NCBI RefSeq assembly: GCF_001509485.1
Contig: NZ_LLZI01000258.1
Coordinates: forward strand, 1 to 34,426
Reading direction: 5' to 3'
From: Streptomyces sp. NRRL F-4489
Lineage (GTDB): Bacteria > Actinomycetota > Actinomycetes > Streptomycetales > Streptomycetaceae
DNA: 34,426 nt
Below are positions 7,679 through 15,571 of the stretch, piece by piece. The position numbers and the translations under genes are program-made. The number at the start of each line of letters is the position of its first letter. Position 1 is the stretch's first letter. The notes beneath the pieces were generated by a model, which saw nothing but the letters and a program-made list of their open reading frames with translations, made no database searches and had not been told where the DNA came from.

Positions 7679-7872
7679 TCAGCACCTCCCGCACATCGGG
7701 GGAAGCTCAACGCATCGTCTCAATGCGCCCCTGGGCCAAGCGCACCCACACCCAGCTGGCTCGCTTCAGGCCGCCAAGCCACTCAGGGCAGAAGGCGGGG
7801 GCGGGGATCCACGGCTGCCCCGTCTCAGCGAGGGCTCAATTCAGACGGCGAACCACTTGCTGGCAGTGCGAG

Positions 7873-8094
7873 TCAGCGCCGCTTTGCAGCCCAGGCGACC
7901 AGGGAAACGATTCCAACGGACACCACGGCCGCCAACTTCGCCGACAGCATGCCGAAACCGGGGTTCCACCACCCCAGCTTCCACCCAATCCCCCAGAGCA
8001 GTCCCATGACCAGCAACGCACAGATCACAGCCAGCACGACACGTCCGGCCGTGCCGCGGTTTCGTCCGTCACCACTGCTGTTCTGCTCATCCAT
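7873..8094 (-). CDS. Small two-helix membrane protein, unknown
   Basis: A 73-residue frame from ATG 8094: a polar N-terminus (MDEQNSSGDGRNRG), a membrane segment with RVVLAVICALLVMGLLW, a short GWWNPGF turn, and a second segment ending AWAAKRR. The frame is open further upstream to an ATG at 8253, giving 126 residues, but neither start has a clear ribosome site. Basic residues at the very C-terminus suggest a cytoplasmic end. It stands alone on the minus strand between IS remnants and tRNA-Thr. It could be a small accessory or immunity-type membrane protein; no family is recognised. Confidence 0.5.
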   Translation of the reverse strand: MDEQNSSGDGRNRGTAGRVVLAVICALLVMGLLWGIGWKLGWWNPGFGMLSAKLAAVVSVGIVSLVAWAAKRR

Positions 8095-8515
8095 GAGGGT
8101 GATGCTATGAGCAAGATCATGGAGGACAACCGCTTCTCGCCATCTTCGAAGGCAGTGAAGGGGAGTGTCATGAACGCTCTCCTCCTGGACGCCGAGGGTG
8201 AAGTCCCCAACCCCAGCATCGAAGCGCATAACGTTCACGACCGGCTCCTCCATAGCGATGTCCCCGGCTGGTTCTCCATCAGTCGCCGTCGCGACTCGCC
8301 CAATTTATGAGAACCCGCCAACAGCGCTGTTGTGGGCAGCCCGGCGTCAGGGCCTCGCAGCCCCCATCACCGCTGGCACGACGTCCGGTTCTCATACGCC
8401 CGCCCGTCCACCGCTCTGCACGCTCGCTGCACGTCTGTCCACCGGTTGTCCACCGGCGATCTTCACGGGCGGCTCTCAGGCCGGATTACCGGCGCAACAC
8501 GCGGTCACGGTACGT
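8095..8515. other. Spacer between small membrane-protein gene and tRNA terminator
   Basis: No gene supported. If the longer start of the upstream small protein is used, 8095-8253 is coding. The remainder has no recognised repeat of the tRNA 3' end. Confidence 0.4.
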
Positions 8516-8550
8516 AAAAGGCCCAGGTCAGAGCACATCTGACCTGGGCC
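8516..8550 (-). terminator. Rho-independent terminator of tRNA-Thr
   Basis: A perfect 13-bp stem (8520-8532 with 8538-8550), 5-base loop, followed on the minus strand by a TTTT tract. It starts 8 bases after the tRNA 3' end, so it terminates the tRNA transcript. Confidence 0.9.
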
Positions 8551-8557
8551 TTCCTTG

Positions 8558-8631
8558 AGCCGCCTTCGGGATTCGAACCCGAGACCTACGCATTACGAGT
8601 GCGTTGCTCTGGCCAACTGAGCTAAGGCGGC
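8558..8631 (-). tRNA. tRNA-Thr (anticodon CGT)
   Basis: A 74-nt cloverleaf: acceptor arm GCCGCCT pairing with AGGCGGC plus discriminator T, a GCTC/GAGC D stem, an ACGCA/TGCGT anticodon stem with loop CTCGTAA (anticodon CGT), and a T arm TCGGG-TTCGAAT-CCCGA. CCA is not encoded. It reads ACG threonine codons. Its 3' end faces the accessory region (1-8.5 kb), the usual geometry of a tRNA-anchored integration site. Confidence 0.97.
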
Positions 8632-8691
8632 GTGGTGCGCGGCCCAGTCTACACAGGAGCGGGGGGTGCTCTGTACTCGGTTGGGGAGGGG

Positions 8692-10302
8692 TCAGGTGCA
8701 GCGGGTGTTCTTGGCGGGCGGGGTGCCTTCGAGGAGGAAGGTGTTGATCGCGGTGTCGATGCAGTCGCTGCCGCGGCCGTAGGCGGTGTGGCCGTCGCCG
8801 ACGTAGGTCAGGAGGGTGGCGCTGGAGAGCTGGGCGGCCAGGCCCTTGGCCCAGGTGTACGGGGTGGCCGGGTCGCGGGTGGTGCCGACGACCACGATCG
8901 GGTCGGCGCCCTTGGCCTCGATGCGGTGGACGGTGCCGGTGGCCTTGACCGGCCAGTACGCGCAGTTCAGGGCGGACCAGGCGAAGTTCGCGCCGAAGAC
9001 CGGGGACGCCTTGCGGAAGGCGGGCAGGGCGGCGCGGACCTGGTCCGGGCCGGTGAAGGACGGGGGGAGGTCCAGGCAGTTGACGGCGGCGTTGGCGTAC
9101 ATCTGGTTGGCGTAGTGGCCGGAGGGGTCGCGCTCGTAATAGCTGTCGGAGAGGGCGAGCAGGCCGCGGCCGTTGCCGTTCTCGGCCTGGGCGAGGGACT
9201 GGCGCAGGAGCGGCCAGGCCCCCTGGTCGTACATCGCGGCGATCACGCCCGTGGTGGCGAGGGACTCGGTGAGCTTGCGGTCCTGGCCGGTCTCCACCGG
9301 GTGGGCGTCCAGCTTGGCGAACAGGGCGGAGAGCTGCCGGCCTGCGTCCTGCGGGTTCTTGTGGCCGAGCGGGCAGTCCGGCTTCTTGACGCAGTCCGCG
9401 GCGAAGGCCGTGAAGGCGGTGTTGAAGCCGGCGGTCTGGTCGAGGTTGATCGTGCGGGAGTCCAGGGACGGGTCCATGGCGCCGTCGAGGACCAGGCGGC
9501 CGGAGCGCGACGGGAACAGGCCGGCGTACGTGGCGCCGAGGAAGGTGCCGTAGGAGGCGCCCACGTAGGTCAGCTTCCGGTCGCCGAGGACCGCCCGGAG
9601 GATGTCCATGTCGCGGGCCGCCTCGATGGTGGAGACGTGCGGCAGGATCTTGCCGGAGTGCTCCTCGCAGCCCTTGGCGAAGTCGCGGTACGCGGTGGCG
9701 AGCTTGCCGACCTCGGCGGAGTCGTCCGGGGTGGTGTCGGTCTGGGTGAAGCGGTCCATCTGCCGGTCGGTGAGGCATTCGACCGGTGCGCTGCGGGCGA
9801 CCCCGCGCGGGTCCATGGCGACCATGTCGTAGCGCGCGCGGACCGCGGCCGGCTGGGGCGCGTACTGCTGGAGGTAGTCGATCGCGGAACCGCCCGGTCC
9901 GCCGGGATTGACCAGGAGGGAGCCGAGCCGCTGACCGGGGCCGGTGGCCTTCTTGCGGGCCACGGCGAGCTTCAGGTCGGTGGCCGCGCTGGGGTGGGCG
10001 TAGTCCAGCGGCGCCTTCATCGTGGCGCACTGGAAGCCCGCGACGCCGCAGTCGTGCCAGCTCAGCTTCTGGTCGTAGTACGGGCGGAGGGCCGCCGGGA
10101 CGGCGGTGGGCAGGGGCGCGAGGGGCGCGCCGTCGGAGGCCGGGCGGCCGGATCCGGCCTCCGTCGAACGGCCGGGGGACGCCGGGCCGCTCCCGCCGGG
10201 CTCGGTCGTCCCGGACGAGCAGCCGGAGAGCAGCAGGGCGAGCGCCGCCGTGGCAGCGGCCGCTGCGGCAGCGGTGGAGCGGAACAGGCGGCTGGGCGGC
10301 AT
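8692..10302 (-). CDS. Secreted lipoprotein alpha/beta hydrolase, tripeptidyl-aminopeptidase (Tap/SlpD/SlpE) type
   Basis: A 536-residue serine peptidase of the alpha/beta-hydrolase fold, expected to cleave N-terminal tripeptides or similar from extracellular peptides. The signal ends in a lipobox (LSGC, Cys28), so it should be anchored on the outer face of the membrane. Catalytic parts: oxyanion segment NPGGPGGS, nucleophile Ser250 in GASYG, Asp477 in TRDPATPY and His505 in GDGHTAYG; the last two lie in the TAP-like C-terminal domain. The frame is open to 10386, but ATG 10302 is preferred because it gives a normal signal peptide with AGGAG about 10 bases upstream. It lies between holB and tRNA-Thr. 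Family is clear; exact specificity is not. Confidence 0.92.
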   Translation of the reverse strand: MPPSRLFRSTAAAAAAATAALALLLSGCSSGTTEPGGSGPASPGRSTEAGSGRPASDGAPLAPLPTAVPAALRPYYDQKLSWHDCGVAGFQCATMKAPLDYAHPSAATDLKLAVARKKATGPGQRLGSLLVNPGGPGGSAIDYLQQYAPQPAAVRARYDMVAMDPRGVARSAPVECLTDRQMDRFTQTDTTPDDSAEVGKLATAYRDFAKGCEEHSGKILPHVSTIEAARDMDILRAVLGDRKLTYVGASYGTFLGATYAGLFPSRSGRLVLDGAMDPSLDSRTINLDQTAGFNTAFTAFAADCVKKPDCPLGHKNPQDAGRQLSALFAKLDAHPVETGQDRKLTESLATTGVIAAMYDQGAWPLLRQSLAQAENGNGRGLLALSDSYYERDPSGHYANQMYANAAVNCLDLPPSFTGPDQVRAALPAFRKASPVFGANFAWSALNCAYWPVKATGTVHRIEAKGADPIVVVGTTRDPATPYTWAKGLAAQLSSATLLTYVGDGHTAYGRGSDCIDTAINTFLLEGTPPAKNTRCT

Positions 10303-10463
10303 GACGTCACGGCTCCTCGGCGGTGCGCTTCCGGGTTCGGGGGTGCTCGGGGTTGATCGGGATACGGATTGCGGTGCACCGGTCACTGCTTACGTACGGA
10401 GCGTATCCAGAGACGGGTGGGGTGTGCTCGGCGATCGGGCGAGCGAGGGCTGTTGGGGGGCGG

Positions 10464-11711
10464 TCAGCCGGCGCGGAGGGCGGCTGTCATGGCCTCTACG
10501 GCGAGCAGGGGAGCCACGTTGCGCTCCAGGGCCTCGCGGCAGGCGATCACCGCTTCTATGCGGCGCAGGGTGCGCTCGGGGGTGGAGGTGCCGGCGATCC
10601 GCTGGACGCTGTCGCGGACCTCGTCGTTGGCGAGCGGGACGGTGGCGCCCATCTGGACGGCGAGGACGTCGCGGTAGAAGCCGGTGAGGTCGACCAGGGC
10701 GAGGTCGAGGCTGTCCCGCTGGGTGCGGGTGGAGCGGCGCTTCTGCTTGTCCTGGAGGTCCTTCATGGCGCCCGCGGTGCCCCGGGGCAGCCGGCCGCCG
10801 GTGCCGGCCGCGGCGCCGAGGGCGGCGCGCAGCTCCTCGGTCTCCTTGGCGTCGACCTCCTCGGCGACCTGCTTGGCGTCCTCGCCGGCGGCGTCGATGA
10901 GTTCCTGGGCGGCCTTGAGGCAGCCGCCGATGTCGTCGACGCGCAGCGGGAGCTTGAGCACGGCGGCGCGGCGGGCCCGGGAGCGCTCGTCGGTGGCCAG
11001 GCGCCGGGCGCGGTCGATGTGGCCCTGGGTGGCGCGGGCGGCCCGGGCGGCGGCCTCCGGATCGATGCCGTCGCGCCGTACCAGCAGCTCGGCGACCGCG
11101 TCGACCGGCGGCGTACGCAGCGAGAGGTGCCGGCAGCGGGAGCGGATGGTGGGGAGGACGTCCTCGATGGAGGGGGCGCAGAGCAGCCAGACCGTACGGG
11201 GCGCGGGCTCCTCGACGGCCTTGAGGAGGACGTTGCCGGCGCCCTCGGTGAGGCGGTCGGCGTCCTCCAGGACGATCACCTGCCAGCGGCCGCCGGCCGG
11301 GGAGAGCGAGGACCGGCGTACCAGGTCGCGGGTCTCCTTGACGCCGATGGAGAGCAGGTCGGTGCGGACGATCTCGACGTCGGCGTGGGTGCCGACGAGC
11401 GCGGTGTGGCAGCCGTCGCAGAAACCGCAGCCGGGGGCGCCGCCGAGCGCGCGGTCCGGGCTGACGCACTGCAGGGCGGCGGCGAACGCGCGGGCGGCGG
11501 TGGCCCGGCCGGACCCGGGCGGGCCCGTGAACAGCCAGGCGTGGGTCATCTGGGAGGCGCCGCTCCGCTCCGGCGCCGGCTCCTGCGGCGCGCCGGAGGG
11601 CGGCTGCCGCGGCGCGCTCCCGGCCGTCACCAGGGCATCCGCATCGCGCGCGGCCGCGGCGAGCTGCGCCGTCACCCGGTCCTGGCCGACCACGTCGTCC
11701 CATACCGCCAT
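10464..11711 (-). CDS. holB: DNA polymerase III delta' subunit
   Basis: A 415-residue clamp-loader subunit that helps load the beta clamp on DNA. The AAA+ fold is clear: MAVWDDVVGQ at the start, a P-loop GPPGSGRAT (63-71) in which Arg replaces the usual Lys, four zinc-binding cysteines (82, 95, 98, 101) and the SRC motif (191-193) that supplies the arginine finger. The altered P-loop fits delta', which does not hydrolyse ATP. The frame extends upstream to 11789; ATG 11711 is chosen because the conserved protein begins there, although its ribosome site is poor. It lies downstream of tmk, with its own promoter candidate at 11845-11867. Confidence 0.95.
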   Translation of the reverse strand: MAVWDDVVGQDRVTAQLAAAARDADALVTAGSAPRQPPSGAPQEPAPERSGASQMTHAWLFTGPPGSGRATAARAFAAALQCVSPDRALGGAPGCGFCDGCHTALVGTHADVEIVRTDLLSIGVKETRDLVRRSSLSPAGGRWQVIVLEDADRLTEGAGNVLLKAVEEPAPRTVWLLCAPSIEDVLPTIRSRCRHLSLRTPPVDAVAELLVRRDGIDPEAAARAARATQGHIDRARRLATDERSRARRAAVLKLPLRVDDIGGCLKAAQELIDAAGEDAKQVAEEVDAKETEELRAALGAAAGTGGRLPRGTAGAMKDLQDKQKRRSTRTQRDSLDLALVDLTGFYRDVLAVQMGATVPLANDEVRDSVQRIAGTSTPERTLRRIEAVIACREALERNVAPLLAVEAMTAALRAG

Positions 11712-11844
11712 CGCTGCTGCCGTCCTGTCCGTTCCGCGGGGCGTCGCGCGGGGCCGGGCCGCCCTGGGGTGGGCGAGGGCACCGCGCACGTACTGCTCGG
11801 GTCACCGGGTCACCGCGGCGCGGCCGCCGTGACCCGCTCCCACC

Positions 11845-11867
11845 ATTGTGGTGCAACCCACTGACAA
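11845..11867 (-). promoter_or_regulatory. Candidate PafBC/RecA-NDp-type promoter for holB
   Basis: On the minus strand TTGTCAGTG (11859-11867) is followed by 8 bases and CACAAT (11845-11850). This fits the published actinobacterial RecA-independent damage promoter TTGTCRGTG-N8-TAnnnT except for the first base of the -10. It closely matches the element in front of the methyltransferase gene at 22247. Transcription would start near 11838, about 125 bases before ATG 11711. Confidence 0.55.
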
Positions 11868-11899
11868 CCGGTTCTGACAACCGATTCTGACAACCGGCC
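11861..11899 (-). repeat. Three tandem 13-bp repeats carrying TTGTCAG
   Basis: Units 11861-11873, 11874-11886 and 11887-11899 are nearly identical (plus-strand CTGACAACCGGTT, CTGACAACCGATT, CTGACAACCGGCC). On the minus strand each gives TTGTCAG, 13 bp apart. The unit nearest holB forms the upstream element of the promoter candidate; the other two lie further upstream and could be extra binding sites for the same activator. Confidence 0.75.
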
Positions 11900-12076
11900 C
11901 TGGCGGCCGGGGCGGCGGGATGCGGCGCCCGCCGCGGCGGGCCGGCCGTGACGACCGGTCCCGCCCCGGGAACGCGGAACGGCCGTGACCGCGGCCTACG
12001 CGCAGGTGCGCGAGCCACGACCACGGCCGTCCCGGCGGCCTGCCGGCCCTCCGGCCGGTTCAGTCGCCCCGACCGG

Positions 12077-15000
12077 TCAGCCGCGCCGCCCCCGGCGGCC
12101 ATTGCGGCCCCGGTCCCGGTCGGCGTCCTCGTCGTCGTCCCGGCGCGGGCCGAGGAGTTCGTCGGCCAGCGTCGGCAGGTCGTCCAGCGGCGTCTCCTCC
12201 GCCCACTCCGGGCGCGGGCGGCCGCTGCGCGGGGGCTCGGCGGGACGGCCGGTCTCCGGGTCGATCTGCGGCAGCTCGCGGGTCCGCTCGACACCCCCGT
12301 CGTCCGCACCGGACGAACGGGAGGGACCCGGCGCACCGGACGTACCGGCCTCCCCGCCCCGCCCGTTCTCCGGGGCGAACATCCACGGCGGCACCCGGTC
12401 CGCCGGGTTCTCCTCCCGTACGGACGGCAGCACCGCGGTCTCGTCCGCCGGGCCGTACCCGCCCTGCGGCTCGGGCCGCGGCAGCGCCGCCGTCCGCTCA
12501 CTGTCCGAGTCACCACCGGACCCCGAACCGGACCCCGACGAACCGGACCCCGAAACGGAACCGGAACCCGAAGCCCCGGAACCGGAAGGACCGGCAGGAC
12601 CAGAAGCCCCGGAACCGGAACCGGACCCAGAACCGGCCCCGGAAGCCCCACCAGCCCCCGCCGCAGAACCAGCCTCACCGACCCGCTTCCGCAACTCCGT
12701 GACATCCGTCTCCGCCGTAGGCGCCTCCGCCGACGCGGCAGCCTCCGCCCGGGACTTCGCCTCGGCCGCGGCCGCCGCCTCGGCCGCCTCGATGCGCGCC
12801 CGCTCGGCGCGCAGCAGCGCCTCCTCGGCCTTGCGCTGCTTCTCCAGGCGGCGCTCCTCGGCCTCCTGGCGCAGCCGCGCCTGCTCCTCGTGGACCTTGC
12901 GCAGCCGCTCCCGCTCGGCCAGCCGGGCCTGCTCCTCCGCCTCGCGGCGCCGCCGCTCCTCCTCGGCGGCCTGGCGGGCCTCCTCGGCGCGCCGGCGGGC
13001 CTCCTCGGCCTGGCGGGCCGCCTCCCGGGCCTTGGCCTCCTCGGCCTCCCGGCGCTTGCGCTCCTCCTCCTCGGCGCGCAGTTTGGCGAGCTGCTCCTGG
13101 CGCTCGCGCTCCAGGCGCTCCTCCTCGGCCTTGCGCGCGGCCTCCTCCTCGGCCTTGCGGCGGGCCTCCTCCTCGGCGGCCTTGCGCGCCTCGTCCCGGG
13201 CCTTGATCTCGGCCTCGGACAGCGGCAGCACCTGGTCGAGCCGGTGCCGGACGACGGTGGTGACGGCCTCCGGGTCCTGGCCGGCGTCGACGACCAGATA
13301 GCGCGCGGGGTCGGCGGCGGCCAGCGCGAGGAAGCCGGCCCGGACCCGCTGGTGGAACTCCGCCGGCTCGGACTCCATCCGGTCGGGCGCCTCGGTGAAG
13401 CGCTCGCGGGCGGTCTCCGGGGCGATGTCCAGCAGGACGGTCAGGTGCGGGACGAGGCCGCCGGTCGCCCAGCGGTTGATGCGGGCGATCTCCGTGGGGG
13501 CGAGGTTGCGGCCGGCGCCCTGGTAGGCGACGGACGAGTCGACGTACCGGTCGGTGATCACCACCGCGCCCCGCTCCAGGGCGGGCCGGATGACGCTGTC
13601 GACGTGGTCGGCCCGGTCGGCGGCGAACATCAGCGCCTCGGCGCGGTCCGAGAGCCCGGACGTGGACACGTCCAGGATGATCGAGCGCAGCCGCTTGCCG
13701 ATCGCGGTGGCGCCCGGCTCCCGGGTCACCACGACCTCGTGGCCCTTGCCGCGGATCCACTCCGCGAGCGCCTCGACCTGGGTGGACTTCCCGGCGCCGT
13801 CGCCGCCCTCCAGGGCGATGAAGAAGCCGGTGGGGACGGTCGTCTGCGCCGCGTCGCCGCCGCGCACCGCCTCCCGCAGGTCGTGCCGGAGCGGTACGCC
13901 GTGCCGGTCGTCGGTCCGGCCCAGCACCCAGGCGGCGACCGGCAGCAGCAGCGCGCCCACCAGCATCAGCGCGTACGCGGCCCCGCCGTGCGCCAGGACG
14001 AACGCGCCGCCGCCCAGGTGGTGCGGGCCGATGACCCCGGCCAGCAGCGGCGCGACGACGGCGGCCAGCGCGATCGCGAGCCGGACGACGGCCTGGAGGT
14101 GCTCGGTGGTCCGCGCGGTGCGGGCCGGCTCGGTCTCCTGGTCCAGCAGGGCGTGGCCGGTGTTGGCGGCGATACCGGCGGTGAGACCGGCCAGCAGCGC
14201 CAGCAGCACCACCGTCGTGGTGTCCGGGACGAGGCCCATGGCCAGGAGGAGCAGCCCGGTGGCGGCGACCGCCAGGGCCAGCAGCCGGCGCCGGGACAGG
14301 CCGGGCAGCACCTTGCGCGCGCTCCGGATGCCCAGCGCCGTGCCGCCGGTCAGGGCGAGCACCAGCAGCGCGTACGTGGCCGGCCCGGCGTGCAGGTCGG
14401 CGGCGTGCAGGACGGAGAGCGAGGCGGCCGCGGCGATCGCGGCGGCCACCGCGGCGCAGGCCAGGACCAGCAGCGGGATCGCGCCGGTGCGTCCCTTCTC
14501 GGGCGTGGCCGGGCCCCCGTCCGGGGCGGCGGCCTTCGGGCGGCGCAGTCCCTCCAGAGGGGAGCGCGGGCGCGGCGTCTGCCCGTCGGGGAGTTCGAGG
14601 AAGTAGAGGATCGAGACGGAGGCGGCGAACAGCCCGGCAGCGAGGTAGGACCCCAGCGCCGCCTGGTGCAGGTCGAACCACCCGATGCCGGTCCCCAGCA
14701 GCCTGCCCACCAGCGCGCACACCAGCAGGGCGGCGGCCGCGGCCGGCAGCGCCAGGAAGCCGGTGCGCAGCGACAGCCGGCGCAGCGCGTCCAGATTGTC
14801 GGGCAGCGGGCGGACGGCGGCGCCCTCCGGGGGCGGCGCGGGCAGCAGGGCGGGCGCGGCGCTCTCCCGGGCGACCGTCCACAGCCGCTCGGCGACGCCG
14901 CTGACGAAGACCGTCACCAGCAGCCAGGCCAGTGCCTGGGCGGGCGTCCAGTCGATCCACAGGGGCGCGACGACCAGCAGGGCCAGCCGCACACCGTCCG

Positions 15001-15379
15001 CGGCGATCATCGTCCAGCGGCGGTCCAGCGGCCCGCCGGGCGCGGTCAGCGCGGAGAGCGGCCCCAGCAGGACGGCCCCGAAGAGCAGAGTCGCCAGCAT
15101 CCGTACGCCGAAGACCGCGGTGACCGCGAGGGCGGCGCCGCGGTAGCCGCCGCCGAACGCGGCCTGGCCGCCCATCGGCGCGTACAGCGCCGCCTGGAGG
15201 GCGAGCAGGACCAGGACAAGCAAGGACAGGGCATCGCCGACACCCCCGGTGAACTGGGCGCTCCACAGCCGTTTCAGCGGCGGGAAGCGGAGCAGGGCCC
15301 GTACGGCGCGCTCGCGGGAATCGGCTGCGAGGGCGTCTGAGGTGGGGGTCACGACCGTTGGCTGCTCGGCACGCGTCAT
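12077..15379 (-). CDS. tmk: Thymidylate kinase fused to a membrane domain and long coiled-coil tail
   Basis: A 1100-residue protein whose middle part (about 517-720) is a complete dTMP kinase, making dTDP from dTMP and ATP: P-loop GGDGAGKST (525-533), TREPG, DRY (610-612), SSVAYQGAGR and the PDRMESE lid region. The first 490 residues form about 10-12 hydrophobic segments like a major-facilitator-type transporter. After the kinase comes a Glu/Arg/Ala-rich coiled coil (about 722-880), a Ser/Gly repeat linker (904-956) and an acidic-basic tail ending in RGRNGRRGRRG. Ordinary Tmk is about 210 residues. The long form is, to my knowledge, usual in Streptomyces. It follows topA on the same strand. 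Confidence 0.93.
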   Translation of the reverse strand: MTRAEQPTVVTPTSDALAADSRERAVRALLRFPPLKRLWSAQFTGGVGDALSLLVLVLLALQAALYAPMGGQAAFGGGYRGAALAVTAVFGVRMLATLLFGAVLLGPLSALTAPGGPLDRRWTMIAADGVRLALLVVAPLWIDWTPAQALAWLLVTVFVSGVAERLWTVARESAAPALLPAPPPEGAAVRPLPDNLDALRRLSLRTGFLALPAAAAALLVCALVGRLLGTGIGWFDLHQAALGSYLAAGLFAASVSILYFLELPDGQTPRPRSPLEGLRRPKAAAPDGGPATPEKGRTGAIPLLVLACAAVAAAIAAAASLSVLHAADLHAGPATYALLVLALTGGTALGIRSARKVLPGLSRRRLLALAVAATGLLLLAMGLVPDTTTVVLLALLAGLTAGIAANTGHALLDQETEPARTARTTEHLQAVVRLAIALAAVVAPLLAGVIGPHHLGGGAFVLAHGGAAYALMLVGALLLPVAAWVLGRTDDRHGVPLRHDLREAVRGGDAAQTTVPTGFFIALEGGDGAGKSTQVEALAEWIRGKGHEVVVTREPGATAIGKRLRSIILDVSTSGLSDRAEALMFAADRADHVDSVIRPALERGAVVITDRYVDSSVAYQGAGRNLAPTEIARINRWATGGLVPHLTVLLDIAPETARERFTEAPDRMESEPAEFHQRVRAGFLALAAADPARYLVVDAGQDPEAVTTVVRHRLDQVLPLSEAEIKARDEARKAAEEEARRKAEEEAARKAEEERLERERQEQLAKLRAEEEERKRREAEEAKAREAARQAEEARRRAEEARQAAEEERRRREAEEQARLAERERLRKVHEEQARLRQEAEERRLEKQRKAEEALLRAERARIEAAEAAAAAEAKSRAEAAASAEAPTAETDVTELRKRVGEAGSAAGAGGASGAGSGSGSGSGASGPAGPSGSGASGSGSVSGSGSSGSGSGSGGDSDSERTAALPRPEPQGGYGPADETAVLPSVREENPADRVPPWMFAPENGRGGEAGTSGAPGPSRSSGADDGGVERTRELPQIDPETGRPAEPPRSGRPRPEWAEETPLDDLPTLADELLGPRRDDDEDADRDRGRNGRRGRRG

Positions 15380-15482
15380 CCCGCCAGCCTATCGGGACGG
15401 GGCACTCCCCCGGGCGCCCACCCGAACAAATGGACGGATACCGGGAGTGTGCGGGACGGGCCGGCGCATATCCACCGACCCG

Positions 15483-15520
15483 CCCGTCCGCTCAGCCCCG
15501 GCCCGTCCGCTCAGCCCCGG
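15483..15520. repeat. Tandem duplication of a 19-bp unit between topA and tmk
   Basis: Bases 15483-15501 and 15502-15520 are identical, with looser copies of the same GTCCGCTCA theme continuing to about 15573, the end of topA. No function is evident. Confidence 0.6.
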
Positions 15521-15571
15521 CCCGAGCCCGCGCTCAGGCCCGGCCCACCCGTCCGCTCACCCGCGGCCCGC

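Larger units (their letters stand above)
11712..12076. other. Intergenic region between tmk and holB
   Basis: About 365 bp without a gene; 11712-11789 could be coding if holB starts further upstream. It holds a damage-type promoter candidate and three tandem copies of a 13-bp repeat, listed separately. Confidence 0.6.

Noticed and set aside
8528..10030. 500-codon minus-strand frame overlapping the aminopeptidase gene
   Set aside because: Shifted shadow of the peptidase gene; Arg/Pro-rich translation, and it runs through the tRNA.
10390..12705. 771-codon minus-strand frame over holB and the tmk 3' end
   Set aside because: Shadow frame produced by high GC; no recognisable domain.
11948..15340. 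1130-codon plus-strand frame opposite tmk
   Set aside because: Antisense shadow of tmk; low-complexity Gly/Arg/Leu translation without domains.
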